Assembly: GCF_001640805.2 (NCBI RefSeq)
Contig: NC_066849.1
Location: 20,794,226-20,858,225 of the forward strand
Source of the DNA: Lates calcarifer
Lineage: Eukaryota; Chordata; Actinopteri; Centropomidae
Direction: 5' to 3'
DNA length: 64,000 bases
The notes below the pieces were generated by a model. It was not told the DNA's origin. It did not search any database and saw only the letters and a list, made by a program, of their open reading frames with translations. This document shows positions 13,401 to 27,798 of this stretch, one piece after another. How positions within the stretch are numbered: the first letter of the stretch is position 1; each line of letters starts with the position of its first letter. The position numbers were made by a program, and so were the translations under genes.

Positions 13401-16400
13401 GAATTGGCATTTGAAACATCGGTGCGCTGTCAAAGGCTGCTGATGGCTGATGAAAGGAGGTGGGCAAAACGAGAGAGAGAGGGAGACGTGACAGATAGAG
13501 AATGATGGACAGAGTGGCAAAAACAGTAGAAGAGAAGACTGATACTGATTAAAACAAGACAGATAATGTGAGAGAAAATATAAGAGAGGAAACACCTACA
13601 AACATTTACAAAGCTCCCAGAGTGTTTGAAGTTTCCACAATTAAATTTATAATGACAGGAATATGAAAGGGCGGCATTTGAAGACACTCAGGTACAGGGT
13701 CTTAAGAAATAAGTTTCACAAATATTTTAACTGGGACTCATTAGTACTAAATACCACTGATGGCAGACAAAATTTTCGATCAGATATTACATATTAAGCA
13801 TCTGATTTTAAGGCTGCATATAGTTTGTTGTGTTGTTGTTTTGACCTTCAGGGCCACCGTAAAAGACAATCTTTTAAACACAAAACATCTTCAAGCACTT
13901 AAGAAACAATAGAGATACGACTACTCCCCAGAGCTTCCTATATGACTGCAGTGCACACTTCTTTAAAAAAGAGATCCAGCATCATTTGAAAACTTACCTT
14001 TTTTTAAGCTACCTGCATACAACTTTTTTTAATGTATTTTTCTGCACATTATGTCATTAAGAAATGCTGAATTTGTGGATATAAATGTAGTGTCTGTGGC
14101 TGAGACATACAGTATCTTATACTGACCTGTTTTCAGCATTGGTGAGGTTGCCTGTGCACTCATTGACCTCTAGAGGGCACTCACACGGACACTCACACTC
14201 ATTCTGCTCCATTCTGAAAAACACAAAAATAATGCCATGCTCAGTGAGAAACATGTCATCATTATTCTCTTTATATCATTATTTTCTTTCAGGTCAAGTA
14301 ATAACTGCATGTTGTGATTGTAAATACAATTCACACAATCGATAAGGACACCGTCACTGGATCTTTACTAAACTTGACAGGTTATTCTTGTGAACTTGTA
14401 CAACAAACATGCAAAAGTCTACTAAAGTACTATCATCTGACAATTAATCCACCATGTGTGGGTGAAGCAAAGACCTGTGGCAGTTGAGGCAGAGCCGGTC
14501 CACGGTGCTGCAGGCGCAGAATGCCAGAGAGTCGCATGTCTCGTTGACAATACCAGCAAAGGCGTTGGTACCAGGGATCCTGGTCAGTCGGTACTTAGAA
14601 CAGTGGCTGCCGTGGACCAGGTTGGTGAGGTCCCCCTGAGAGAATAAGGGTTAGAGAGTGAGATCAACATACTGTATCACCCCACTGGGTATCTGGAAGT
14701 TTCTGCAAACAATTTCATCAAATCCAGTAAGTCCAAAAGGTGAGGCCTCTTCACAAATTACCCATGATAAAATGAAACACTGGCCCTTATGAACAGAGGA
14801 CTTAAAAATTAACAAGCCACCAGTAAAGTAACCAGTAAGGAATATGAAGTATTTGGACAAACTTAGATTCAAATTTGTGAGATTACACTCAAGCTGCGCC
14901 AAAACCTAAATTGGGATAATAAACTCGTAAGACTCTCTAATTACCCAATAGCTCTCATACAATTATAGTACATAGGAATAATTCAAGGTTGCAACACCAA
15001 CGTTCACCACTAGGCAGCAGTGTTATACTATCAAATATTAACGCTGCTTACAAAGACCTTGAGAGTGCATCTGTCTAACACAGTATCTCAGTATGAGTCT
15101 GTTTTCCTGTGTTGCCATTCAAGCATCCAGTTAATGTGTCTCTGACTTACCACTATGCTGGTGTTGAACTTGTAGAAGCGCTGCACGGTGCGGTCACTGA
15201 AACTGTTGCACAGGTTCTTCTTGACAAAATTGGGATGGTTGAGGATGTCGTTAGCCACCAGCGGCTCCTGCCACCAAAAAGAGAAGGAAAAAAAAAGAGT
15301 AGAATCAGACATAATTCCAGACTAAACTTTGTAGCATTCCTTCATTCTAAGTATTAATGATTTGCCTGTTTATGGATGAGAATGAGTGTAATGTTTCTTT
15401 GTTGTGTACTACAATGTAATCTTTCTGAAATTACCCTGTACTTTTCTGTTAGTTAAGGACACATTTTGATGTTATTGTTAAACAAACCTTGAAAGGCTTA
15501 TTCATATTTGAAGATACAGATGTATGTGGTTGTGTTACATTTGTTGTCTCCGAGTGCTTTACCTTGTGTGTGATGTGCTGTTGCTCTGCAGGGGCGTGAC
15601 CTTTGGGGTCAATGAGAGTGGGGTGTGCTACCAGGTACCCTCTGTCCTCCATTATGAAGCACCTACAGTGTACACACATATTTGTAAGAGTGCAGACAAT
15701 GACTCTGAATTCTTCAAGGTGGATGACAGGTGGTTTGCATCAGATAAAAAAATATATGTCTACTATTTGTTTAAATCTTCTTTTTCGCAGTGCTCAATTC
15801 AGATCCATTCATCTGCATAATACAGCTCCATGCTGCTTCCCTCTGTTCCTTAAACATTCTGCCAAATATTGCTCCTCTCCACCCCACACCCCCTTTGAGC
15901 TAATCCTGTTTTATATGGCCCCTGAACACCAACAGAGAGAGCATGAAGGAAGTGGAGAGGGAGAGAGAGAGGGAGGGGAGACAGACAGGGGGAAAGAAGG
16001 GACTGCGAGTGGAAAAGAAAGGATGGGGAAAAAAACAAAAAGAGAGACATTAAAGCTGGGGAAAGTATGTAGGACTGAAGCAGCAGCAACGCCACATCTC
16101 CAGCAGGAATGCTGTGATAATCAGCTTATCTCTTTTTTGCCCCTCTTTCTTTTTTCTTCTTAGTCTGCAAGTTGAATTCTTGCTCAGTAAATCAGAAATT
16201 TTGCCACCCACCCAAAAAGAAACTCTGGAAGAAAGGGTGGGGAAGTAAGGAACTGAAATAGAAGCAATGATTTGCATAAAGAAGCGAGAAGAACAGAACA
16301 AGAAACGAGTCAGCTGATCATCACATCCATCCTCCATGCACTTACCTGATCTTGTTGCCTTTGTCCTGGTTGCAGATGGGCAGCAGGTCGAGCAAGACTT

Positions 16401-19400
16401 TGTAGAAATATCTAAGGGTGAAGTCTATACCCATGACTGCAACTGCATAACCAGGAGCCATCTGAGAGCTGAAGACAGGGCAGAGAGCAGAGAAGACACA
16501 AAGAGAAGGAGAGCCAAAAAAACAAAAATCCCTGTTAAACACATACACAAAATACACCACATACACCTGCACACGCTGTGACTCTGTGTTTACAGACCAC
16601 AGACTGCATGATTATATGCTCACTGAGCCAGTATACAACAACACACTAATCCTGGTTTACCACACGCTGATACTGAAATATTTATGTGTATACTGAACAT
16701 TTGCATGGGCCGTGATAAACACCTTTTATTGTTCTGATGCAAACAGTGATGCTGACCATTGTGGCAAGTTGCATTTTGAGCTCACTGAACTAGAAACATA
16801 CATAAACATGTTAATCTCAGCCACAGTAACAGGCTTTTTAAATCCTCCAACTCACACAGGCTGTGTAGAAAACATCCTGGGATAACTTTAAAAACTGGCC
16901 AAAGAACAGGGTGTGATACTCAGTTTGTCATTTGGCTTTTCCTCCTCACACCACCATGAGTTGGTAGGAATACAGTGACTTGCTCGCAGGCACTCTGGAA
17001 GAGCAGATACTTGAAGAAAATGGTCAACGGTCTCCTTTAGTTTCCCTCAAATTATTTCCTGATTTCAGAGATGGTGCGGTTTGGCAGAAGTGACTCCTGG
17101 GCTGAGAGCCTAACTGCCCACAATGATGTCTGGGCTCATAACAACAGTGAATCTGTTAATGAGCAATATCTAATAAGGGGAGCTGATAATTTTATTGCCA
17201 ATGAGTAAGAATTCCCACAAATTTGGGGGATCAAGAAGTGTATACTTTTATTAAACAGGCACTTTAGGAGAAGGACTTGATTTCCTCTGGTGCAGTCACA
17301 GAGTGGTTTTAAAAATACACACTATTCTTCTTACCTCGAGGCATGGATGGTGTGGCTGATCGTGACAACGTATCCCGCCCCGCCCACATCCAGGTACGGC
17401 CCCGTGAAAGTGATGAGGCCGGGGTTAGCCACAGCGTGCTGGTACCTGCACAACACATCACACAGGCAGAGGGTTAAGCCTCATATCTCATAACGTTCTC
17501 TGACTAACAAAGTAAATGAGATATTTTTTAAGATGCTGGTGCAGGTTTTATTCAACCAATCACTTGAGGATGTGAACTTTTACTTTTTGTTGGGAATTAA
17601 AACAGAAAAATATTTGCTGTGTATTCAATTAGCTGTAGATCACTTTTAAACACAAACACCTGGAGTTTGCATCCCTTAACTCCTACCTAACCAACACATG
17701 CACACACATCTTCACTCCACCCCCCACCCCCACTTCACACCCTCCAGAGTAAGCCTCACCATTGTCTGCGGGTCGGGTCGAAGGCTTTGTCCATCAGTGA
17801 TCCTGGGTAAATCCGGAGCACCCCACTGGGGGTTGCTATGTAACGGCGCACAATGTAGCAGTTGAGGCTACTCATTTCCATTAGTGTCATCCACTCATCC
17901 GTGACGTGACTGGTCGCCATAACCTCGTTCCTGACAGAAGACTGCAGAGGAGCAGGGATGGAGGGAGACGGAGTGAGAGAAGAGGGACAGTGAGGGTAGA
18001 AAGAGCGGTAAAGGAGATGGAGAAGGAAGGAAGAGGTAAATAGGGAGGGGAGAAGAAACTTTTAATCTGTGGTTGGCTTGAAATGTAAGTAGACTAAAAC
18101 ATTTGGCAAGTTTATTTCCAATCGGGAAAACGTTTACTTCCAATTGGGAGAAAAAACTGGTACAACTATGCTATACCTAAACTTGAAATTACTGTACTGT
18201 ATCTGTATGCTAAAGATAATGAGATAACTGTTATGGAGAAACCACAATTAGCAAGGCTTACACAACCAGTGCTTTGGAAAAAACTGGGTTCAATTAGTCC
18301 TAATGCCCCAAAAAAACACCCTGAAAAATCACATCTCCGCACCATTTTCAGAGAAGCTTCGAAGTTTGAAAGAGGTGATGAGGTCACAGGAGGGGGTCTT
18401 TTAAGACTAGCCTGGGAATCAGAACTGGGACTGGGACTTAGAGTTCAAACTCTGACCCCCTACTCCCCCCAGGACAGGAATGCATACACACTGCCAAAAC
18501 CACGTGGGGGTTTAGCCCCTTCTTAAAGATGCAGAACTTCATTTAAAATTTGTGAAATTTAATACAAGCAGCCTGAAAAGCTTGTCAGACGATGCAAGAA
18601 ATATAATTAAAGACGCATTCAAAAAGTGATCATACAATAAAACGAAAATCAAATACACTGTCGCAGGGTAACTTAATTGTGTCTAATAGTGTACATACTT
18701 GTGTGCAGGAATATTTGTGCACGTCTGTAATGTGACCGCAGGGCTGGCTGCGTGCCACGAGTTTGTCAGGTAAACAACGTTTACCCTTGTGCTTGAGTGA
18801 GTGTGCCGTCAGGCTGTTTTTTTCTTTTTTGCCACGGGGTGTCTGAATGTTCACAGGCTTGTGTGCTTGTGTACCTTGAGGCCTGGGTTGGCTATGAGCC
18901 TGGTGTTATCACTCAGGTAGGCAGTGTAGTGCTCCACCATACGCTTTGTTTCTGGCTGACTGAGGTGCTCATAGGGTGAGGAGAAACTACCAGCTGCCAA
19001 CATCACTGTGGGGGACTCTGGGAAAGGCAAAGAGAGGGAAAGGGAGACAGTCAGAGATGTTGGATTTCATCAGTGTTTTGTAGGCAAAGTTATGACTTTA
19101 GGTTATTAGTTCAGGTCTCTGCATTTGGTGCTTTTCCTTACCGACAGTGGCGAGCTGTTTGAAGTGCAGGCAGGAGCTGGGTTGACCCAGCAGGTCCAAA
19201 CGATGGTAGAGCAGCTTTGAACTGGGAGCTGTGTTCAGGTTCTTCAACTGCTTCACTGGGATCTCAGGCTGCACGTACACAATGCACAGGATGAACGACG
19301 TGTCCTGAACCTAGAGGACAAGACAGGAGAGGAGGAAGAGGCTTTGACGCTTTACATTAACACAGACATATTCCTGACAGTGCTGTAGAATGTGGAGTTG

Positions 19401-22030
19401 AGGGCCCAGAGAGAAGGAATTCTACCCACCTTATTTGGCAGGCGATTCCTCACTTTAAGTGTGTACATTTTCATACTGCTTCAATAACTGATAGCACAAT
19501 TTTCACCCCAAAAACATGCTCTGATTTTGAACTAATAATGAAACATTCACCTTATGAATAAAATACAGGAGTTTAAGATAATTTATAGACTCCACTCCAA
19601 CATATTTTGTCCAAAATAGGGAGACTGTGACATTACACACACTCTCCATCCCTATCTGTCCTCTTTTTTTTTTTTCAGTGTTTAGTGTCAGACATCACGG
19701 CCAGTGTTTTATAAGCCGCAGGCGTCCTCCAGAGAAGATAAATGCGTCTGGTTTAACAACTGCTTTCACCTGACTGATTCTAAATGAACCATGCAGGGCT
19801 GGTTCTAAGACTTTATTGTTAAATCATGCAAACCGTCAAACAGTTAACAACTTAAAGAAAGATCCACGGGCTTGTTCAGGGGAAAACCTTGGCTGTTAAT
19901 TTTTTTGATACATTTTCGTCTAAACTCTGGTCACAAGCACAAAAATGATAAATCTTGTGATGTTATCTAGCTGATAAAAAGGACAGAATGGTGAGGGAAA
20001 CCACAGACCCTTCTGAACTGATGCTTTCTAAATTAATTTACCATTTTTCTGGCTCTGGAAAGCTCATTTTGAAAAACAGAGACAGCTGCCAAACTCATGG
20101 CAAAGGTGACGTGTTTGAACCTGCCTGCGTGAAAAAAACAAAATGTCAAAAGCTTTTAAATAAAGGCTAAAAGTGAATTGCCTAAATTAAGTGTGATATT
20201 TTTGCTCCTGCCAAAAGTCTAAATGTCAGAGAGCAAAAAGACTCAATATGGCGTGATGTTATTGCTGTCCTGATGCCATTTGTTCCTAAAACATGACACT
20301 TGAGGGCCTGAGAGGAAAAGCAGATTGGAGGGATAGACAGTCCTCTGGGTGTGGGAGCACTTGGTTTTTATTACACCAACTAATTTAAGGTGGCGGGGGT
20401 TCGGTGGAGACACAAAGGCTGGGAACATAAATCTTTATGCAGCTTTTAGACAGCGGTACAGTAATGATAAAGAGCTACAGACACAAATGGAAGAGTTGGA
20501 GAGAAAGTATATGAGTGAGTTATTGTCCCACCATGATAATGCCTTACTGGCCCAAAGCCAAGGATCGTCATTTGTCTCTGCTCTGAATGTGCAAGTGCTT
20601 GTTCTGCTTCAAAGGTATGGTTCCTTCTGCTCACGACTTGGGAAAACTGGGATTCAAATTTGGCAAGACATCAGTTGTTTGTTTTTTTTTTCCACATTGG
20701 GAAATTGTGCAGGCAATAGGAACAACATAATGTTGTGCTTTTAAACATATGTGTGTTTGTAAGCATAAAATAGTGAGTAAAGTGTAAAGTGGCAAAATGT
20801 TGGACAATGAAACTAAGGTTATGTTCACCTTATAGGACTTAATGCACAAATCCAATTTTTTTTTAGTCAGATCAAATCTTTTTCTGTTGATGGTTCACAT
20901 TCATGTTTGTAAATGACATGGATCTGGTTCCGGTGTGAACATCTCTGAGGTCTTAAACTGCCACACATGCGCAGATTTAACTGAAAAGTGAGCTGCACTG
21001 CTGCCACATTACCACAAGAATAACAACAGTATCATTGTTTGTGCATCAGTCAAATCATCGAGCTGAATGATGACGGCAGGAAATGTCTATGTGCAAAGAA
21101 GTTAGGGTTTTAAAAAACCACATGAATCCCAATCTGACTGTTCTGACAGCAGTCGCAGAGCCAGAGATCTGATATGAAGCGCCCCAGATCTGATCAAATC
21201 AAAGTGAGTTTAGACTGGTTCACACATCTGTGAACAAATCAGAGCTGAGTCACTTAGACGCAACAAAAAAATCTGATTTGGGTCACTGGACACAGACCAA
21301 ATGTCACTAGTCACCTGATAAATGTGTGTTGTATGTTGTTGTGCCTCAGTTGTCTACACCATCACCTACCAGTTTCCAGGCGTAGCTGACGTTGTATGCA
21401 TCTTTGCTGTTGTCCCTGAGTCGGTTGGTGTGCCAGGACAGGGAGGAGTTGACTGGAACAGCAATGACCTGACTGCCCAGAGGGAGGCTGCAGGAAATAC
21501 ACAGGATTTATCATAAAATATATCACGTATGTATTGATAGCTGACTGTCAGTCTAGTTTTTGCATCTACAGTCAACTTTACAACAAATTTTTAAAATTCA
21601 GTCAAATTTCTTTCTCATTCTCTCTTACCTGAGGATGTTCTGTCGGACAGCAGGGAATCCTGGGATATTCTCGTAGTGGATAATGTCTGTGTGCAGGGGA
21701 GGCTCCGTCATAAGGTAGGGCCGTGTCAGTGATGGGTGCATCAGGGTGTAACCTGGGAAATCAAACAAGTTCACAACAGCAGTGTCAGTGACTACAGTTT
21801 AAACATACTGACACAGAAACAAAAACATACAAAGACAAACAGGATATGCATAGTTCATTAAAACAATAAACTGTTATGAATCTACAGGAAAAGTGCAGTG
21901 ATACTGCATAATCACACCTGCTATTATCATTATGAAACATCATTCCATACTGTTAGCATTCAAATCACAGTCTTTGAAAAAAAAGTTTATACACAGCAAC
22001 AGCATACAAAAAACAGTATCTATGTGATCC

Positions 22031-22061
<31 letters not shown>

Positions 22062-25000
22062 ACAACTGGGGGTGGTAGATGGGTCATACTTGCAAAGGAA
22101 TTTACTTTAGGCAGTATAAACAGTAGACCTAATTCACTAAAACAGTTAATATTGAATCTAATAATATGCAGCTGTTGATGCTACAAGGTCACAGCATCAC
22201 ATGGACAATGCTCATTTTTAATGCTGCTCTATTCCCAAAGTCTGAAATTCCACAGGAAAAAACCAACAGCATTTAACCTTCAAACTGTTCAGCTCAGAGG
22301 TAAACACTACTCTGGTAGAGCTAAGGAGTGTAGTGCTGTGATAAACACAGCTCTTAACAGCAGCAATAATCATTTTGGGAGACGAGAAGCCCTCAAGAAA
22401 CTGGATTGAAAGCCCATCTGTTTTGAAGGGAGCAAACAAACAGAATATTATCTGCTTTTTACTCAGTTCTAATGCACTGTGAATATTTAGTGAAAAAGAG
22501 TGTGTGTGTGTGTATTTAATAACGTAGCAGCAGAAAGCAGCAGGTGCGGTGTGTCAGACTCAAAGGAAAATCCATCTGCTATAGTACACAAGGCATCTCT
22601 GTTCTTACAGCAAACTACTGTACACATCATACATAAATCTATATGTAATCGAGTTCAGGTACAAGCTTGTTTAATTCACACACAGCCTCATAAAGTCACT
22701 GAATGAGCAACTAAATGTCATCCATGCAAAAATATGTCTAATATGCTCATTGCTGTTTTTAGCTTCAGGTCCAGAAGCCTCTTGTCAGCTGAATATTTAC
22801 CTAATTATATTTACCTAAACTCTAATTGGCAGCAGACGATTTGAATGCAAGCTAATAACTTTAATGGGAGTCATTTGTCAGTGTTTACAGAGTTGCTGCA
22901 CTAATAAGCATGGTGCAGTAATAAGCTATAATTTGATGGCATATTTATTACAATAACAAACATTTTAGAGGGGAAAGAAGAGACTCAGTGAATGGCGAAG
23001 CAGAAGAGCAAAACTCACACAGCTGCAATGATTTACAATAATTAGTTTTAATTGTGAAAAATTCTCACGCTGAACACTTATTCCATCTAGGTGAGTGCAT
23101 GTCATTTATTCTGTATGCTGTATGACTTTCCTCCACCCTAGTTTACCTCACCTCTCCTCCCACCTTCCAAAATCCTTACCCTCTAACTAAATGTCTCCCA
23201 CCTGTCCTCCACTCACTCCTCTTCTGAGCTCAGAAACTTCGCTTCCTTTCCCTTCCTTTCCAATTCCTCCCAAGCTCCAAGCCATAAACAAATCTAGCCT
23301 GCTTATAACAGCATTTGTTAGTAAAGATAGTTATATCTTTATATTTAAAAAATCTGTTTTAGCTAGGGTATTATGTTTACTGTTTCCACAAGGAGCAGCA
23401 TATAAAGGTTATAAAATAAAAGTTGAAACACATAGTTATCTGCAAAGGTGTGAAAACTGGGAGACCTGCAATTGCTCCACAAACTCCTCTCTCCACATTC
23501 TTGACATTCTTACTTCTGACACTGTCCATTTTCACCTCTGTGTTGACAGCGATAGATGCAGTATTTCTCTCTCGTTGGGAAAAAAGAGACAAATACTGCA
23601 ACTGAAATTTGGATCATGTTCTGAACAATGGGCTGGAACAAAAATTAGCTGGAAGATACTGTAGCTCTGCATGGTTTTCCCCTTTATACGGTTGAATTAA
23701 AACAGCAGTAAAGACGTGTGTTTTAGCTGTAAACACATTAACAATCCAGTTTGTAGTGAAGGTAATGACTTTATTTCCACTGGTTTTTATATTTCATTTG
23801 CTGCGGCTATCCTGTCAGCAATGTCACCAAGAGCTGTGAGACATTTTCTAACACCCAGTTTGACTCAGTGCAACTATGTGTCCATTAACGACTCTTGTCT
23901 ACAGGCCCACAGAGCACAACCTACCTGTTGTACGGCACCAGTGGTCTAGTCAAGACCCCCTTGACTGGGGCCAAGACAAACCAAGACCGGACATGAGTAC
24001 TACCGCCCCGCGCTGTGGCGACGCACTGAGGCATGGCTCAACAGAGAATGAAATGCCAAAGAAGTGCCAGCGCTACCAAGAAGATGTCAATTAAGTCTAA
24101 TAAGGGATAATGGCTGTGGAGGAAGTTGAGACAGACAAAATAAAGTGTAATTCTACTTGTATGTGAAACAAGAACACCAAAATACACTCTTTCCCAACTA
24201 TTTGGAGTGTTTCTCTAAGACCATGACTAATGAAGATTGATACCACTGGAGTCTGTTGGACCTATAGACTGCAAATCTTTTCCTGGTGTTTGTTTTGTTA
24301 CTGGCTTAGCGATCTGGGCAAAAAGCGATGCATGACTTTGATTTGTTCTGCCGCGCTCTGTATAACCTGGAGAAAACTTTATTTAGAGAACAGGCTGTAA
24401 CAATTTGAAGCTTTATTTGCTAATACGCCTACAAACACCACTGTTTATGCTGCTTGACCACAAGTTGGGGAAAAAGGGGCGACAGCAGATAATCCTGCTA
24501 ATTCTTCTGTGATGAAGAACATGCATGTGTGGGGGGGGTCAGGAGCCCAACAAAAATGTTTGCACTGGAGCCGGTCACTACCACTGCCCCAGTTCTCATG
24601 TGACCCACCTTTGTTGTCAATGAGGAAGGTGTACGAAGCCAGCGAGTCTTGGTAGTAGGTGACGTCCTCTAAGATGTAGGCCAGGTTCACGTCCACACCG
24701 ACCACGCCCAGGAGCAGGTTACCAAAGTAACATGGCCGGCTCACTGTCATAATAAATCCTGGGGAAAGGAGGAGAAGAATCCAGCTGAAGTTTACACAGC
24801 AGTTCAGATTAGTTATCTAAGCTAATCTTGTGTTAACAATTTTGTTTTAGTAGGTTAATTTCATTTATGTCTGTGTAGTTCAGATAAACTCAGTCTATCT
24901 GTTTCATTTTAATTCCAGTAACAGTGTTTATTAGGTTGGTTCCAACAATACTAACATAATGTTCCACTGCCAGAGCAGACAAAAACTGTGACAAGACAGA

Positions 25001-27468
25001 ACTGTGTAAAAGTTTTAGGCGCTTCAGATGTTTGGATTCTTATCCATCACACAATATCATCAGGATGGCATCTGTATTCATTCTGTAGTATGATAACGAC
25101 TCTGAACATACAGCCAGAGTCATAAAGAACGATGTTCAACTCCAAGAAGAACAATGAGTCCTGCAGAGTACTGATCTCAAAAAAAGTGTGCACATGCGTA
25201 CTGAAGAGAACTGGTGATGAGACACACCAAATATTGACTTGATTTAGGTTAGAGTTTTACTGTTTACTGCACTTACAATTCCAAAACTTTTCACAGAATT
25301 AGTTTCCAAAGCATCCTTACCTACTTTTAGTGCCCAAAACTTTTTGCACAGTATTGTAAAAGTTTCTTAAAATGGCAGCAAGTATAGATGAGATTGACAC
25401 AGTTTGGTGGTGTTTTTTAAGTAAACAGAAATAACAACCTGTAAATTTTCATATTTGTTTGACTAGTAACCAATACCAACATTATGTCAGCAGCAAATTC
25501 AGTCTGATTGAAAACTGTGCATTAATTACAGCTGATTTGATTTTATATTCTTCTCATTCCTTTTGATTCTTCTCATTACAACTTGCCTTGGATAAGAACC
25601 ATAATCAGATTATCTCTCAGTATCATCCCAGACCAAAGTTCATTCCAGTTGAGTTTGATGTCCAGACTACTCACCATCTCCCATGGGGTCAGAGTAGGGC
25701 AGGCTAAAGCGGGCCAGGTCAATCATGCGGTTGGGCAGGTTGATGTAGAAGCGGCCCACTGTTGTCTCCAGGTTGCTCAGCTGGTTCAGCACCATCATGC
25801 TTCCCTTCACCACCGGCATCATTGAAGCTCCCGCCGAGCCGGACGACAACGCCACAGAGGAGCGGTCTCGGTCCGCTGTCCTGTCGACGCCGTACTTCAC
25901 CGAATTCTGCTCCGCGAGGTCCCTGAGGAAGGCCAGCTCCTTCAGGCCTGTTACTCCCTCTGAAGGAAGAAGGGAAACAGGATAGAGAATGAGTTCAGGA
26001 CAAGGAGGGAGAGCCGGTGACAGAATTTGTTTGATTTAATCAAGCAGGGATATTAAGAACAAATCCGTGACTGATGGCATGACTAAAATCCTATTGAACG
26101 GGGTAATAGCGCAAATGAAAAGAGGAGGGAGTGGTTGACAGGGATGTAAAAAGAGTAAACAGCTCTTCACTAAAGAGCGCATGACCCAAATTCCTGTTAT
26201 AGAAGGCAACTCATGGTTTTCTTTATCCTCTAGCAGTAAAACAATTCCTTCAAGGAACTGGAGAAAAAGAAATCACACTCCTGCTGCCGAACAGGGGCTG
26301 AATTCACCAAGAATCTTTGAGAAGAGGGGTGTACTTTGATAACAATTAACCTCATGCAGTTCACGTGGTCAGGCGGCAAGAGGCTAGAATTAAACTGGCT
26401 CATTAATCAAGGCACATACTACATGTTGCCACATAGATTTCCCAAATTGAATTGGCGCCAGCAGCAGAGATATTTCATGCACGCAGGCCCTGACTTGTGA
26501 TCCTGTGTCATGATCTCTATAGGCATTATTCCTACAATCCCATGCATCTGCCAGACCCAACTGTTATCTGCTCACGCTCAGAAATCATGACATGAATAAA
26601 TCCCTCATCGCTTTAAAAGAAAATATGTGGCGGTGACGTTAATGCACTCTTCAGACTTTATCTTTCCAAACTTCATAAGGTCATTTAGAAGAGAACGGAT
26701 AACTGTGGCCAGCCCCTACAGCTGTCACCTGGAACATTTGGCATCCCACAACCTATTGGGAGGGATAGAGCATAGAATGTCTGCCAGTATCCAATCATTG
26801 ACTGGATTACAGCAGAATCCCTATTTAATGCCAAGGCTCTGCTCTGCTGATCATCACGCTGGGCGACTGACGGGTGCCGCTGTCATCATGGGTGGCAATG
26901 TCAAACGAGAACACAAAGGGGGAAATTTGCTGACGGCACAGGTTTCTGTTCACTTTAGTTTCTGGGGGAGCAGCCTTTCCCATTCTGTATAATGGTCCTC
27001 ACATACCAAAAGTAGTGTTTGCGTTTTAAGCCGTTTGTCAGATAAAACAAATCAGAAGACATCATTTTGAGGTCTGAGAAAGTGTGGTGGGCTTTTTAAA
27101 AAAATATTTTCTGACATTTAACATCTAACATTTCTGACACAGAAAGACACAGGTAAATACGAAATGTACCAACTAAATAAGTAATGATCAACCTGTAAAG
27201 TAGAAACTACTACAAAACATACTGTAGTTGACAAGGCAGCATTGTAGCCAGGCTAACATACACTGTTTTGGCGAGGTAGGGGGGCATCTCATCAGTGTGT
27301 ACACACAAACACACACACATACACTAACACACACACACACACAAACAAATGCTGCCAAGGGACTGCTGATCTCCTTGAACAATCAGTACTTCACATTTGG
27401 CTGGGGATGCAGGGAATAAGAGACACAGACAGACACACACACACACACCACACACACACCACACACAC

Positions 27469-27499
<31 letters not shown>

Positions 27500-27761
27500 C
27501 CTTTCAGCTGTGTGCAACAGCATCAGCAACAAAACAAATGTTTTTTTGGATATGCAATGCTAATAAACTCAGAGGACGATAGATTTCTGCATCCTTTTCA
27601 TCATGCAGCTCTTTAAACAGCCAAGGTCCTCTGTCAGTCACACACAGTGAACAGGACGCCCTTTGAAGTCTCACTCTCTCCTCTCTTAGATGTACCTCAT
27701 TTCCATTCCCCAATGCAAAAATTATTTGTATTAATGGCGGACTAATGCATGCACAGCAGAG

Positions 27762-27798
<37 letters not shown>

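Noticed and set aside
15603..16163. 186-codon plus-strand open frame
   Set aside because: Its beginning is the antisense of cachd1 exon 18 and the rest runs through a purine-rich low-complexity tract.
23200..23664. 157-codon plus-strand open frame in intron 10
   Set aside because: No similarity to a known protein or transposon reading frame; composition is that of ordinary AT-rich intron.
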